Notes under the pieces: generated by a model | Told to the model about the DNA's origin: nothing | Database searches by the model: none | What the model saw: only the letters and a program-made list of their open reading frames with translations | Assembly (NCBI RefSeq): GCF_000204645.1 | Contig: NC_015422.1 | Coordinates: 1,629,001-1,693,000 of the forward strand | DNA: 64,000 nt | DNA from: Alicycliphilus denitrificans K601 | Lineage (GTDB): Bacteria; Pseudomonadota; Gammaproteobacteria; Burkholderiales; Burkholderiaceae_C | Reading direction: 5' to 3' | In this document: positions 17,379 to 26,929 of the stretch, in pieces | Layout of the letters: every line of letters begins with the position of its first letter | Position numbering within the stretch: the stretch's first letter is position 1 | Program-made: the position numbers and the translations under genes

Positions 17379-18326
17379 CTAGATGTAGTTTCTCAACACG
17401 TTGTTCCCCTCGAAGCCAAGGCGAGTGATAGGAGGACGATGTGAAGTTGCCGAGTGTGGCCGATGGAAGTTGTAGTGGTACATCCACGGCTGCAGTTCCC
17501 GCGCTCGATGTTCCGAGGACGGGTAGACGAAGGCATAGGCCCACTCGCGCAGCAAGGTCTGGATGAAGCGTTCGGCTTTGCCATTGGTCCTTGGCGTGTA
17601 GGGGCGCGTGCGGATGTGCTTGATGCCCAGGCGACGCAGCAATTTGGTGAAGCGGCGTGACTTGTAGGCCGAGCCGTTGTCGGTCATCACTCGCTCAACG
17701 TTCACGCCCAGGCTCTTGTAGTAGCGCAGTGCGGCCAGCAGGAAGGCAAAGGCGCACTTGGCCGTCTCGTCGGCGAGCATCTGGCTGAAGCCCACGCGCG
17801 AATGATCGTCGATAGCCACATGCAGCGCTTGCCAGCCGGCACGCGGGGTGTTCTGTGTGCGATCGCCCGTGACACGGTGGCCAGGCTTGTCGAAGCGCCC
17901 AAGCTTCTTGGTGTCCAGGTGCAGCAATTCGCCCGCGCTTTGGCGTTCGTAACGGCGCACGGGCACCGTGTCTTGCAACGCGGGCAAGCGCGCCACCGCA
18001 GCGGCCTTGCAAGCACGTGCCACGACGCTTATGGACAGGCCCACCCGCTCGGCAATGCACGCGTAGGTCAGGCGCTGATTGCGGCGCAGCGCCACCGCCC
18101 GCTCGAGCTTGAGGGCATCGCTGCGTCGCGGACTGCGCTCGGGTCGGGAACTGCGATCAAGCAGGCCGGGCGCGCCCTGGCTGGCCCAGCGACGCTGCCA
18201 CTTGCGTGCGGTGTGTGCGCTCAAGCCTGCGGCTGCAGCCGCAGGCTTGAGCCCGATGCGATCGATCTCGCGCACCAGATGCTCTCGACCTCTGGGCGTC
18301 ATTGAGGCATTCTTGTGGATGTTCAC
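17379..18326 (-). CDS. IS481-family transposase
   Basis: DDE transposase of 315 aa. An N-terminal helix-turn-helix (LKPAAAAAGLSAHTARKWQRRW) is followed by the rve catalytic core: LHLDTKKLG with the first Asp, VMTDNGSAYKS with the second Asp and NGKAERFIQTLLREWAY with the Glu. The GTG at 18326 gives the usual start VNIHKNA; an upstream frame to 18392 adds no family sequence. The TAG stop (17379-17381) lies in the target duplication outside the element, so the reading frame is closed by host DNA. Confidence 0.92.
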   Translation of the reverse strand: MNIHKNASMTPRGREHLVREIDRIGLKPAAAAAGLSAHTARKWQRRWASQGAPGLLDRSSRPERSPRRSDALKLERAVALRRNQRLTYACIAERVGLSISVVARACKAAAVARLPALQDTVPVRRYERQSAGELLHLDTKKLGRFDKPGHRVTGDRTQNTPRAGWQALHVAIDDHSRVGFSQMLADETAKCAFAFLLAALRYYKSLGVNVERVMTDNGSAYKSRRFTKLLRRLGIKHIRTRPYTPRTNGKAERFIQTLLREWAYAFVYPSSEHRARELQPWMYHYNFHRPHSATSHRPPITRLGFEGNNVLRNYI

Positions 18327-18409
18327 ACGGGGAGTCCTGAAGAAAGTTGGCCGGCTTGAGAACCTCCATCTTCCTTCACCTCGGGTGAACAACCTCTTGG
18401 GAAACTACA
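17384..18409 (-). mobile_element. IS481-family insertion sequence, complete
   Basis: Ends TGTAGTTTCTCAACACGTTG (left) and, as complement of the right end, TGTAGTTTCCCAAGAGGTTG, are clear terminal inverted repeats continuing into GTTC-CCC-GAGG. The element is 1026 bp and flanked by a perfect 6-bp duplication GCTAGA (17378-17383 and 18410-18415). Intact ends and duplication point to a recent insertion. It lies between the tRNA-Leu and the Gabija-like helicase gene and interrupts no gene that I can see. Confidence 0.9.
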
Positions 18410-18480
18410 GCTAGATCGCGACAAGCCCAGGAGCAAGGTCCAGCGGCCTTCACCGATTGACTGCCCGATGTGTTGAAACC

Positions 18481-20358
18481 TCAGCCCAGATGCTCCGCAC
18501 CTCGGATTACGGCCTCGGGGAATAGATTCTGCGCCACGATCGCGGTGCGAGCCGCTGCGACATCGGGCACAAAGGCCACGACTGCCAAGTCCTTCGTTGC
18601 ACGCGAGCAGCACACATAGAAGAGGCGGCGGGTTCGATCGAGTACGGACTCTTCACCTGCCGCCAGGTTGGCTTCGTCCTTGTCCGAGAGGGGGACGTAC
18701 CCGAGATACTTCCCGTAAGAATACTGCCGGAAGCCCGCTTCCTCATCGTCGATGACGACCAATACGCGCTCAAATTGGGCACCCTTCACCCCATGATGCG
18801 TCGCGAACGGTGACTCCTCTGTAAAGTAGCGCCGGTAGGCCCAGAGTTCGTCGACACCGCATGCCAGATAGGCTTGAACGTTCTCGAAGCCGCTGCTGCC
18901 GTCATCCACAGGCTCTGCAACCAGATGCATGGCGAAGCGATCATCGAGGCGCAGCAACTCGTTATCTCGCACATGCGTCAAGACGTCCCGGATAGTCGCC
19001 TGCGATCCTGCTGCCAACAGACCGACAAGCCCGTCGAGCGCTTGCTGTAGCGCTGTAAGAACGGGGGCCGTCGCTTGCCCTCGAAGCCGCGCTGGTTCAA
19101 GCCTCGGGCATTCGCTGCGCAAGGTCGATATCACTGTGAACCGATCACCCGCTTGCGCCGCGACAACGAGCGGAAGTATGTGCTGGACAAGTGGACGGAG
19201 CGGCCAGGCTGTGCCATCGCTCAGCCCTTCACTCAGACTCATGGGGGCTCGGTCATTGAGCGCAGCATACAGATTAGGGAACCCGAGCCGGTTGGCCGCC
19301 ATGCGGTGCACCAGTACAAGCAGGCGGACATCGCCTTCCCGCACGTCGCTTAGCCACAGACCGTCGCCGGTTTCGGCGGCCAGCCACTGCCTAATGGCCG
19401 CGAGGCGCGCACTCCGCTCCGCGTCCGCCGGCAGGATGAACAGATTGGAGGTACCGGCAACCGGCTGCTCGATGCCATCAACGGTTATCGTCCGACCACG
19501 CACCTGCTCAAGACCGTCGCCAGGGGCGCGGATTGCATTGATGACCCCGAGCACCGATGTCGGGCACCGGAAGTTCTCGGGCTTTGTGATCTCCGCCCAG
19601 CCGTCGTTCAGCGGGACAGTGCCTACTCCGCTCATATAGATCTTCTGCATCGGGTCTCCGAAGAACCCGACACACAGGCCAGGATGTTCGCCCGCAATGT
19701 GCCGTAACGCCTCGACGACCTCCGGATTGGTGTCTTGGCTCTCATCGACGAAGATGTAGGGAAAGCGCTTAGCGACGAGTTGTCTCAGCAGCGGATGCGC
19801 TGCGACGCAGGCTGGGGTGAGCTTGAGGATATCGTCATGGCCAAGGATGCCTTCAGCGTAGCTGCTGCCGGTGCCGTAGACGAACTTCTCTACTTCACTG
19901 ATCGCAGCCAGATCGGCTTCGAGATCTGCGATCTCCTGTTCGAGGCGGGCCTTCGTTTTCGCCTGAGTCCGAGGCTTGTCGTAGTGTGCGCGTCGCTCCG
20001 CGATCTTCTCGTCGATGCGGATGGCTACCCAAGCCGCGATATCCGAATGGAACGGCCGGATGACTGACCACAGGAAACTGTGGATGGTCGAGATGTGGAA
20101 TAGCGGCGAGGCCCCGACATCGGCCGAAATCTCACCGACGGCGACTTCGGTATATGTGATGCAGGCGATTTGTTGCCCGGCGCGGCGCAGGGCAGGACCG
20201 CGGGTCTCGGCTAGGTGCGCCATAGCCTTGATCAGCGAGGTCGTTTTCCCCGACCCCGCACCGGCGACCATGACAAACGAGCGTGGCGGCATCCGATCGA
20301 GACACGCTCGAACATCTAGATCGGCTTGTGTGTCAGGACTGCCGATCCGGCTTGTCAT
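18481..20358 (-). CDS. gajB: UvrD/PcrA-like ATP-dependent helicase, Gabija GajB-like
   Basis: SF1 helicase of 625 aa. Motif I is VAGAGSGKTTS at residues 31-41, motif Ia is ITYTEVAVGEI, motif II is FVDESQDTNPE near 203, motif III is FFGDPMQKIYMSG near 234, and motif VI is RRLFYVCCSRATKDL near residue 587. A coiled-coil-prone insertion lies near residues 130-155 (QAKTKARLEQEIADLEADL). It overlaps the upstream OLD-nuclease gene by ATGA, the usual arrangement of class 2 OLD/UvrD pairs, including Gabija anti-phage systems. In those systems the nuclease and helicase act together, so splitting of the partner gene probably leaves this one without function. Confidence 0.82.
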   Translation of the reverse strand: MTSRIGSPDTQADLDVRACLDRMPPRSFVMVAGAGSGKTTSLIKAMAHLAETRGPALRRAGQQIACITYTEVAVGEISADVGASPLFHISTIHSFLWSVIRPFHSDIAAWVAIRIDEKIAERRAHYDKPRTQAKTKARLEQEIADLEADLAAISEVEKFVYGTGSSYAEGILGHDDILKLTPACVAAHPLLRQLVAKRFPYIFVDESQDTNPEVVEALRHIAGEHPGLCVGFFGDPMQKIYMSGVGTVPLNDGWAEITKPENFRCPTSVLGVINAIRAPGDGLEQVRGRTITVDGIEQPVAGTSNLFILPADAERSARLAAIRQWLAAETGDGLWLSDVREGDVRLLVLVHRMAANRLGFPNLYAALNDRAPMSLSEGLSDGTAWPLRPLVQHILPLVVAAQAGDRFTVISTLRSECPRLEPARLRGQATAPVLTALQQALDGLVGLLAAGSQATIRDVLTHVRDNELLRLDDRFAMHLVAEPVDDGSSGFENVQAYLACGVDELWAYRRYFTEESPFATHHGVKGAQFERVLVVIDDEEAGFRQYSYGKYLGYVPLSDKDEANLAAGEESVLDRTRRLFYVCCSRATKDLAVVAFVPDVAAARTAIVAQNLFPEAVIRGAEHLG

Positions 20359-22384
20359 GCCGCTACCTCGTCGCCGGCGGCGACTGGTGCCCCCTGGGGC
20401 GCGTCCTCATGCGGCTGGCCCTCATGCGGCTGGTCCTCGTCCGGTTCCGGCGGCGCAATCTCGGTCTCAAGCCAGCTCAGGCCCTCGGCGATATAGGTTG
20501 GGACAGACCAACTGCTCGGATCTTCGGCTAACAAGGCGAGCGCGAAGTCGGTCTTGCTGAAGCTCTTAGCCTGCACGCGCTTGTGGATGCGTTCCGCAAG
20601 CGTGGTCAGGTTCTTCTCGTCGGCCTTGGCGATGCGGAGCTGAAGCGGCTTACGGTTCTTGTCCTGACACCATTCAAGATTTTCGAGTGCGAATGCTTCC
20701 TCCAGCGTGCGCCCGGCTAGCGCCAGGGTTTCTCCGCCCCAAGTGACATCGGTCCGGCACTGATAGGCAACGCGTACCAAAGCGTCATTGTCGTCCGTCC
20801 TCGCCTGGATCTTCTGCTCAGCCGTCGCCTCCCACAGGGCGGCGACCGTGTCGCATTTCGGTAGCCATTGGAGCAAAGTCTGATTGGACGTCGCCGCGCC
20901 CGGATGACCGGCTATGCACGCCTTCCCGGGCTTCTCCGCAGCCACAGGCAAATCGTCCTCGTCATCGTCAATGTCCTCAGCGTCAGCGCCGGCAGCCTGC
21001 GCGTTCTCGGCGGCTGGTTCCGCGGCTTCCGGTTGACCAGCGGGTGCCGCACCCTCGCCATCCTGCCCCAGTGGACCGAACACGCTGTCGAGATCGGTGA
21101 TGATGAGCGTTGTCAGTCCGAGAAACTCGATCAGCGTTTTGAATCGGTAGCCGAACGCTCCGCCGATCTCTAGGACGGTGAGATAGGTCGATTGCAGCCG
21201 CGGCGCGGCATTGGCGATCATCTGCGGCAATAGCAGCCGTTCGACATTGCCTTCGACCAGCACGGCGCCATCGGCGAAGAACAGATCGCAGTGCGCGAGT
21301 TTCAAATAGCGCTCGAGGAAGCTTCGGATGTCCGGATCGGTGCTGTCGTAGAAAACCGAGAGGTTGAGCACATCGGAGGTCGACACATTCTGTGCACGGC
21401 TTCGACGAAAATAGCGGATCGGCCGGAAGCCTCGTTCGTAAAGGATATGAGTCGAATGGGTCGTGACGACGACCTGGCTCGTATAGTGCGTGCGGTCCTC
21501 GCCCTTGAGCGCTAGGATGTCCATCACCTTGCGTATGAAGGCCTGTTGAAGCTGGGCATGGAGGTGCGCTTCGGGCTCCTCGATGAAGATCAGGTGGACC
21601 GGCGGACGGTTTTCCTCGATCGCCAGCCATTGAGCGTGGAGGTCGAGCAGCTCAACGACCATGAAGATGAGGTTTTTGAAGCCAAGACCGTTATACCGAT
21701 CGGGCAAGGTAGGCGGGTCGGGCTTCCCGTCATCGGCTCCCAACGCATAGTGAACGATCGCGCCATCTCGACCGCTCATGATCTGGGCAGGGTCGAGGGC
21801 CGAGCGGATCATCATGCGCGGGTTTGAGAGGCCCGGATAGCCGAGCTTCGACAAGCTCTTGAGCGTCGGTTCGAACACTCGTTCGAGATGCTCATTAAGC
21901 GAGACTTCGGATGCTGCGAGGGCGCGCAACGCTTCGATATCTTCGCCTTTCTGTTCGAGGTTGCGCCCGTAGAAGCGACTGAGTACACGGGAGAGATCCT
22001 CGGCGCGAGAGCCACCTGGGCCGTCCGAGAGATGGCGCTGTGCGTTCAAGAAGTCAATGTGGAGAAGGCCGTTCAAGATCTCACGGCCGCTCCGGTCGCG
22101 TCCGGTGAGAGTGGCTGGGTCATAGCCAGCCTCTGCGACCATCTTCGCATCGAACCGCGCGGGATCGAGTACGAAATAGCGCAGCTCATATTCGTCATGT
22201 AGCCTGTCGCGAAGGAACTCCCGCAGGTTACGTGGCGAGGGATCGAAGGCGGGTGCTCCGTCTTCACCCTTAGCGACCGCATCGAGCACGCGCTGGCGCA
22301 CTTCGACATAGCGTGCATGCGTCGCCGCAGGATTGGTGGGCGCGTTGAACAGCCCCGGATTTCGAGGAGGCACCAACTCTTGAG
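20355..22384 (-). pseudogene. gajA: OLD-family nuclease, Gabija GajA-like, C-terminal part (IS-split)
   Basis: About 675 residues carrying the distal ATPase motifs and the TOPRIM nuclease domain of an overcoming-lysogenization-defect protein. Walker B and D-loop read LIFIEEPEAHLHAQLQ, followed by QVVVTTHSTHIL. The TOPRIM domain has VLVEGNVERLLLP (catalytic Glu) and LIITDLDSVFG (DxD). The Walker A half of the protein is missing here but present at 23636-24014, on the other side of an IS3-family element. A linker near residues 460-510 is rich in Ala, Asp and Glu. Any translation from internal starts would lack the ATP site. Confidence 0.82.
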
Positions 22385-22395
22385 AAGATGGAGCC

Positions 22396-22719
22396 ATGAA
22401 CAAGTCACCGAAGTTCTCCCCGGAAGTCCGCGAGCGCGCCGTTCGCATGGTGCAGGAGCACCGAGCCGACTACCCGTCGCTGTGGGCAGCCATTGAATCG
22501 ATTGCGCCCAAGATTGGCTGCGTGCCGCAGACCTTGAATGACTGGGTCAAGAAGGCCGAGGTCGACAGCGGCCAGCGCCCCGGCACCACCACGGCAGACG
22601 CCCAGCGCATCAAGGAACTGGAGCGTGAGGTCAAAGAGCTGCGCCGGGCCAACGACATCCTGAAGACGGCCAGCGCGTTTTTCGCGCAGGCGGAGCTCGA
22701 CCGCCGATTGAAGTCTTGA
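22396..22719 (+). CDS. IS3-family transposase OrfA
   Basis: DNA-binding protein of 107 aa. The helix-turn-helix [16 protein letters not shown]...[18 protein letters not shown] is followed by a leucine-zipper-like helix ([22 protein letters not shown]) that mediates multimerisation in IS3 elements. OrfB begins in the -1 frame just before the OrfA stop (TTG at 22716), the position for a programmed -1 frameshift. The C-terminal [13 protein letters not shown] segment is typical of this subgroup. Confidence 0.9.
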   Translation: MNKSPKFSPEVRERAVRMVQEHRADYPSLWAAIESIAPKIGCVPQTLNDWVKKAEVDSGQRPGTTTADAQRIKELEREVKELRRANDILKTASAFFAQAELDRRLKS

Positions 22720-23631
22720 AGAACTACATCGACCGCCACCGTGATGACTACGGGGTCGAGCCCATCTGCCGGGTGCTGCAGATGGCCCCGTCGTGTTACT
22801 GGCGCCACGCAGCCCGGCAACGCAACCCGCAACTGCGCAGTCAACGCGTCCAGCGTGACGAGGGTTTGAAAGCCGACATCCAGCGCGTGTGGCACGCCAA
22901 CTGGCAGGTCTACGGGGCCGATAAGGTCTGGCTGCAGATGAACCGCGAGGGCATCGCAGTGGCGCGCTGCACGGTCGAGCGCCTGATGCGTGCCATGGGC
23001 TTGCAAGGAGCACGCCGTGGCAAGACAGTGCGCACCACCACGCCGGACACATCGGCACCGTGCCCGCTGGACCACGTCAACCGGCAATTCAAGGCCAGCC
23101 GGCCCAACGAGCTGTGGGTGTCGGACTTCACCTACGTCTCCACCTGGCAGGGCTGGTTGTACGTGGCCTTCGTGGTGGACGTGTACGCCCGGCGCATCGT
23201 GGGCTGGCGGGTCAGCCGCAGCATGCAAACGGACTTCGTGCTGGATGCGCTGGAGCAGGCGCTGTATGACCGCCAGCCAGCACGCCCATGCCTTGACGCA
23301 CCATTCCGACAGGGGCAGTCAATACGTTTCCATACGCTACACCGAACGCTTGGACCAGGCGGGTATCCAGCCATCAGTGGGCAGCCGGGGTGACAGCTAC
23401 GACAACGCACTGGCCGAGACCATCAACGGGCTGTACAAGGCCGAGCTGATTCACCGCCGGGGACCCTGGAAGACCAGGGAATCCGTGGAGCTGGCCACCC
23501 TGCAGTGGGTGCACTGGTTCAATCACGTCCGACTGCTCACGCCGATTGGGGGCATCCCTCCGGCAGAAGCTGAGGCAAACTACTGGAGGCAACTCGCCGT
23601 CAGCGACACCTCGACAGAGGTGTCAACTTAA
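22716..23631 (+). pseudogene. IS3-family transposase OrfB, frameshifted
   Basis: The N-terminal part has the HTH_21 region and rve core start (NELWVSDFTYVSTWQGWLYVAFVVDVYARRIVGW) up to about 23270-23285. There the reading frame changes by +1: the continuation THHSDRGSQYVSIRYTERL, with the second catalytic Asp, and NALAETINGLYKAELIHRRG, with the Glu, are read in the next frame. Without a second recoding event the DDE triad cannot be assembled in one protein. Whether it is a true mutation or a sequencing error cannot be told here. Confidence 0.85.
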
Positions 23632-23635
23632 ACCA

Positions 23636-24014
23636 ATCGGCCTCCTTGAAAGCCGGGGCGGTTCACGTAGGCAACACGCATCCCCACCAGCTTGCCTTCC
23701 CAAGCAAGGCTGGGAAGAAGATCGATGACGCGGTGAACATCGTCCGGACCGATTTCGAACCAAACGTCGATTTCCATCGTGGGAAGGCTCGCCTCGCCAT
23801 CGCCCTCACCAAACGCAACGATGTCGGCCCAAAGTTCGGCACTAAAGTCGTGAATGTTGAAGCGGCCACTGCCAGTGAATAACTGGAGTGCGTGCCCGAC
23901 TGATGTCTTGCCGCTGTTGTTGGCACCGACAAAAATAGAGATGTCGGAAGCAAGATCAATTACAACGTTTCGCAGCCGCCTGAAATTCCGGACGGCCAAC
24001 TTCTTCAAATGCAT
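23636..24014 (-). pseudogene. gajA: OLD-family nuclease, Gabija GajA-like, N-terminal part (IS-split)
   Basis: About 126 residues with the start of an SMC/ABC-type ATPase: MHLKKLAVRNFRRLRNVVIDL, then Walker A FVGANNSGKTSVGHAL at residues about 28-43. The frame runs into the IS3-family element at about 23637. Read together with 20355-22384 the original protein would have been about 800 residues with an ATPase-TOPRIM layout. The 88 bp between this start and the first IS5 element probably hold the promoter (AT-rich segment 24064-24090). Confidence 0.8.
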
Positions 24015-24102
24015 CCTAACCTCCCCCGGTTATCGGATCATCTGGCTGGTCAAAAGGCCAGCATTTTTATGCAGATTACTATAACTATAGCGTTTCCCTT
24101 AG

Positions 24103-25280
24103 GGAAGGTCTGCACAAAGCGCAGTCAGTTGAGCTCTGCGCCGTTTGAAGAAGTGTCGTGACGGCTGCGACGCCATCGCTGGCCGGGTTGGCGTGCATTT
24201 CGGGGTGCATAGGCCGCCGATGCGGCTGATCTCGCGCTGTGCAGGCGCACTCATCCCTGCACCCCGCCCAACTGGCGACGCACCATCCATAGATTGGACA
24301 GAGCAAACAGCGTGTGCAGCTGCGCTGTGTTCTTCGCCAGTCCGCGGTAGCGCACCTTCACATGGCCGAACTGGCGCTTGATCACGCGGAACGGGTGCTC
24401 CACCTTGGCCCGGATGCTGGCCTTGAGTTTCTCCAGCTCGTCGATCAGGCGGTTCGACTCCCGACTCTTGTCCAGCGCCCGGCGCTTGCCTGGGCGCATG
24501 GCGATGTTCCAGCGCACACCCAGCCTGGCATCGGGGCGCTTGTCCACACCCTGGTATCCAGCGTCACCGAAGCCTTCCGTCTCTTCACCATGCAGCAGCG
24601 CGTTGGCCTCGGTCACATCGCCCGCGCTGCCGGCTGTGCCGCGCACCGTGTGCACCAGGCCCGACTCCGCATCCACGCCGATGTGCGCCTTCATGCCGAA
24701 GTACCACTGATTGCCCTTCTTGCTCTGCTTCATCTCCGGGTCGCGCTCGCCCTCAGCGTTCTTGGTCGAACTCGGTGCTGCGATCAGCGTGGCGTCCACC
24801 ACCGTGCCTGCTCGCAGCATCAGGCCCTTGCTGCGTAGCAGGTCGTTGATCGTCTGAAGGATCTTGGGCGCCAGCTTGTGCTTCTCCAGCACGCGCCGGA
24901 AGCGCAGGATGGTCGTCTCGTCCGGCACGCGCTCATCCCAGCCGCCCAGACCCGCGAAGTCCCGAAACAGCGCCATGTCGTGCAGCGCCTCTTCCATCGC
25001 TGGGTCACTCAGGTTGAACCACTGCTGCATGAAGTGAATCCGCAGCATCACCTCCACCGCGAATGGCGGCCGGCCGCGCCGGCCCTCGGGCATGAAGGGG
25101 CTGATCAACGTGACCAGCTCCGACCACGGCACTACCCGGTCCATCTCTTCGAGAAACACGCGCCGCCGCGTGCGCTTGCTCGATTGGCCCAGCCCCAAAC
25201 TTGTCTGCTTCATGCCAGCATCGTCTCAGCTGTTAAGCCTGCGCGGTAGCTGACTTGCCCTGGGTTTATGCAGACTGTCC
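24103..25280 (-). mobile_element. IS5-family insertion sequence 1, complete
   Basis: Left end GGGAAGGTCTGCACAAAG and complement of the right end GGACAGTCTGCATAAAC are imperfect inverted repeats. The element (1178 bp) is flanked by TTA (24100-24102 and 25281-25283), fitting the short TNA/YTAR targets of the family. It abuts a second IS5-family element, with only the shared TTA between them. Confidence 0.88.
24251..25213 (-). CDS. IS5-family transposase 1
   Basis: DDE transposase of 320 aa, intact. The N-terminal DUF772-type domain reads PPFAVEVMLRIHFMQQWFNLSDPAMEEALHDM. The catalytic domain has VVDATLIAAPSSTKNAEGERDPEM, GDAGYQGVDKR and the C-terminal VEHPFRVIKRQFGHVKVRYRG with the Glu-region Y-R-E-K-like block. 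It is clearly homologous to the next element's transposase but not the same, so the pair arose by two separate insertions. Confidence 0.93.
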   Translation of the reverse strand: MKQTSLGLGQSSKRTRRRVFLEEMDRVVPWSELVTLISPFMPEGRRGRPPFAVEVMLRIHFMQQWFNLSDPAMEEALHDMALFRDFAGLGGWDERVPDETTILRFRRVLEKHKLAPKILQTINDLLRSKGLMLRAGTVVDATLIAAPSSTKNAEGERDPEMKQSKKGNQWYFGMKAHIGVDAESGLVHTVRGTAGSAGDVTEANALLHGEETEGFGDAGYQGVDKRPDARLGVRWNIAMRPGKRRALDKSRESNRLIDELEKLKASIRAKVEHPFRVIKRQFGHVKVRYRGLAKNTAQLHTLFALSNLWMVRRQLGGVQG

Positions 25281-25283
25281 TTA

Positions 25284-26439
25284 GGGAAGGTCTGAACAAC
25301 ACGCCCTGACCCTTGGATTCCAGTGTCCGAGCGCTTGAGGCACGCCAATTCGTGTGTCTTCTCGCCCTTTTTGGCGCTATCGGATGGGTTTTCCCATCCA
25401 GCAGACGCAATTACCCCACGGCAGCTGCCAACTGCCGCCGCACCATCCACAGGTTCGACAGCGCGAACAGCACGTACAACTGGCCGGCATTTTTCGCAAG
25501 CCCGCGATAGCGCACCTTCATGTAGCCGAACTGCCGCTTCACCACCCGGAACGGGTGTTCCACCTTGGCCCGCACGCTGGCCTTGAATTGCTCCCAGCGC
25601 TTGACGTACATGCGCTCGCGCGCATTGCCAATGGCCTTGACCTTCGAGGGCTTCTCGGCAATCCGGAACGCCGCGTCCACATCTTCCAACTCCGGTCGAT
25701 GCTCGGCGCCGGTGTACCCGCTGTCACCCCAGATGACATCTTCCTTGCCATGCAACAGCGCGTGCAGCCGCGTCACGTCGGCCACGTTGGCTGCCGTGCA
25801 ATCCACGTGGTGCACCAGCCCGGAGTCCTCGTCCACCCCGATGTGCGCCTTCATCCCGAAGTGCCACTGGTTGCCCTTCTTCGTCTGGTGCATCTCGGGG
25901 TCGCGCGTGCCTTCGGCGTTCTTGGTCGAACTGGGCGCGGCGATGATCGTGGCATCGACGATCGTCCCGGCCCTCAGGCTCTGACCCCTGCGCGCCAAAT
26001 GCGCGTTGACCCGCTCGAACAACTGCCGCGCCAGGTCGTGCGTCTCCAGCAAGCGGCGGAAGTTGAGGATGGTCGTCTCATCCGGAATCGCGTCCAACCC
26101 GCTCAGCCGCGCGAAGCGCCGCATCACCGCAGTGTCGTACAGCGCCTCCTCCATCGCCGGGTCACTCAAGGCGTACCACTGCTGCAGGAAGTGGATGCGC
26201 AGCATCGTGGCCAAGGCATACGGCTGGCGACCGGGGCGCCCCAGCTTCGGGTAGTGCGGCTCGATCAGCTTCAGCAGCGCCGACCACGGCACCACCCGCT
26301 CCATCTCGTCCAGGAACACCTCACGTCGCGTCCGCTTGCGCTTGCCCATGCCCTCGGCATCTCCGAACGAAAGCTGCATCGTCATCACCTCGACTTCGGT
26401 GCGCTATTGTCGCTGATGGGGGAGTTGTTCAGAGCTTCC
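25284..26439 (-). mobile_element. IS5-family insertion sequence 2, complete
   Basis: Left end GGGAAGGTCTGAACAAC and complement of the right end GGAAGCTCTGAACAAC are strong inverted repeats. The element (1156 bp) is flanked by TTA at 25281-25283 and 26440-26442. It is in the same orientation as IS5 element 1 and directly adjacent to it. Confidence 0.9.
25411..26388 (-). CDS. IS5-family transposase 2
   Basis: Intact DDE transposase of 325 aa. It shares the layout of the neighbouring transposase: QPYALATMLRIHFLQQWYALSDPAMEEALYDTAV, IVDATIIAAPSSTKNAEGTRDPEM, WGDSGYTGAEHRPEL and VEHPFRVVKRQFGYMKVRYRGLAKN. By eye it is about half identical to transposase 1. The last codons before the stop are VRRQLAAAVG. 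Confidence 0.93.
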   Translation of the reverse strand: MMTMQLSFGDAEGMGKRKRTRREVFLDEMERVVPWSALLKLIEPHYPKLGRPGRQPYALATMLRIHFLQQWYALSDPAMEEALYDTAVMRRFARLSGLDAIPDETTILNFRRLLETHDLARQLFERVNAHLARRGQSLRAGTIVDATIIAAPSSTKNAEGTRDPEMHQTKKGNQWHFGMKAHIGVDEDSGLVHHVDCTAANVADVTRLHALLHGKEDVIWGDSGYTGAEHRPELEDVDAAFRIAEKPSKVKAIGNARERMYVKRWEQFKASVRAKVEHPFRVVKRQFGYMKVRYRGLAKNAGQLYVLFALSNLWMVRRQLAAAVG

Positions 26440-26593
26440 TTAGGGCGACGAACTTGGCGGCCACTGGTTGCTGCCGATCCACAAGGACACTTTCGACTGG
26501 TGCTGCATCGGTGGAACGGCCTATCGAACGCGTCGCGGCGTTAGCCGCCCCGATTCGTAAGCTCCGCGATCCCCTTGCCCTTTGGAGGAGGAG

Positions 26594-26929
26594 ATGCATT
26601 TCACTGCAATGAGTAGAAACTTGGAGCGCATGCGTGCCGCTCTTACCGAATGGATGATTAAAGAGGAAATCCTGGGGGATGCGTTCTTCGTCGATATCGA
26701 GGCTTGGAGAGCTCGAAACGAGCCCTATGGGAACGACTCGCTCTTAGTCTTGGTGTTCGACAGCAGCACGCTTCATACCATGTTGAACTACGGTGGCGAC
26801 ACGATGGAGTTCGACGATCTGGTTGAGTCGTTCGGATTCTGGTACGAGCTTGGTCACTCTTGGAACATGGGCTTCTACCCTATTGAGGGGGGCGAATTCA
26901 ACATTGAAGTGCAATGTGGTTGGGGTTGA
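26594..26929 (+). CDS. Hypothetical protein, 3' end replaced by IS30
   Basis: Acidic soluble protein of 111 aa with no signal peptide or membrane segment. I do not recognise the family. It contains aromatic-rich segments (FGFWYELGHSWNMGFYPIEGG). A very strong ribosome site GGAGGAGGAG precedes the ATG at 26594. The IS30-family element begins at about 26905, so the last seven codons and the stop are IS sequence and the native C-terminus has probably been lost. The 150 bp upstream to the IS5 element show no gene. Confidence 0.6.
   Translation: MHFTAMSRNLERMRAALTEWMIKEEILGDAFFVDIEAWRARNEPYGNDSLLVLVFDSSTLHTMLNYGGDTMEFDDLVESFGFWYELGHSWNMGFYPIEGGEFNIEVQCGWG

Larger units (their letters stand above)
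22386..23637 (+). mobile_element. IS3-family insertion sequence inside gajA
   Basis: About 1.25 kb holding orfA and orfB in the two-frame IS3 arrangement, inserted in the reverse direction to gajA. Exact ends are uncertain: the right end complement TTGACACCTCTG and a left-end TTGAGAAGATGG are only weakly alike, and no clean target duplication is visible. orfB is frameshifted, so the element is probably unable to move by itself. Confidence 0.8.

Noticed and set aside
26540..26594. GTTAGCC upstream of the 111-aa gene as an integron attC end
   Set aside because: It does not fit GTTRRRY at the sixth base, no complementary RYYYAAC was found 60-140 bp away, and there is no integrase in the window.
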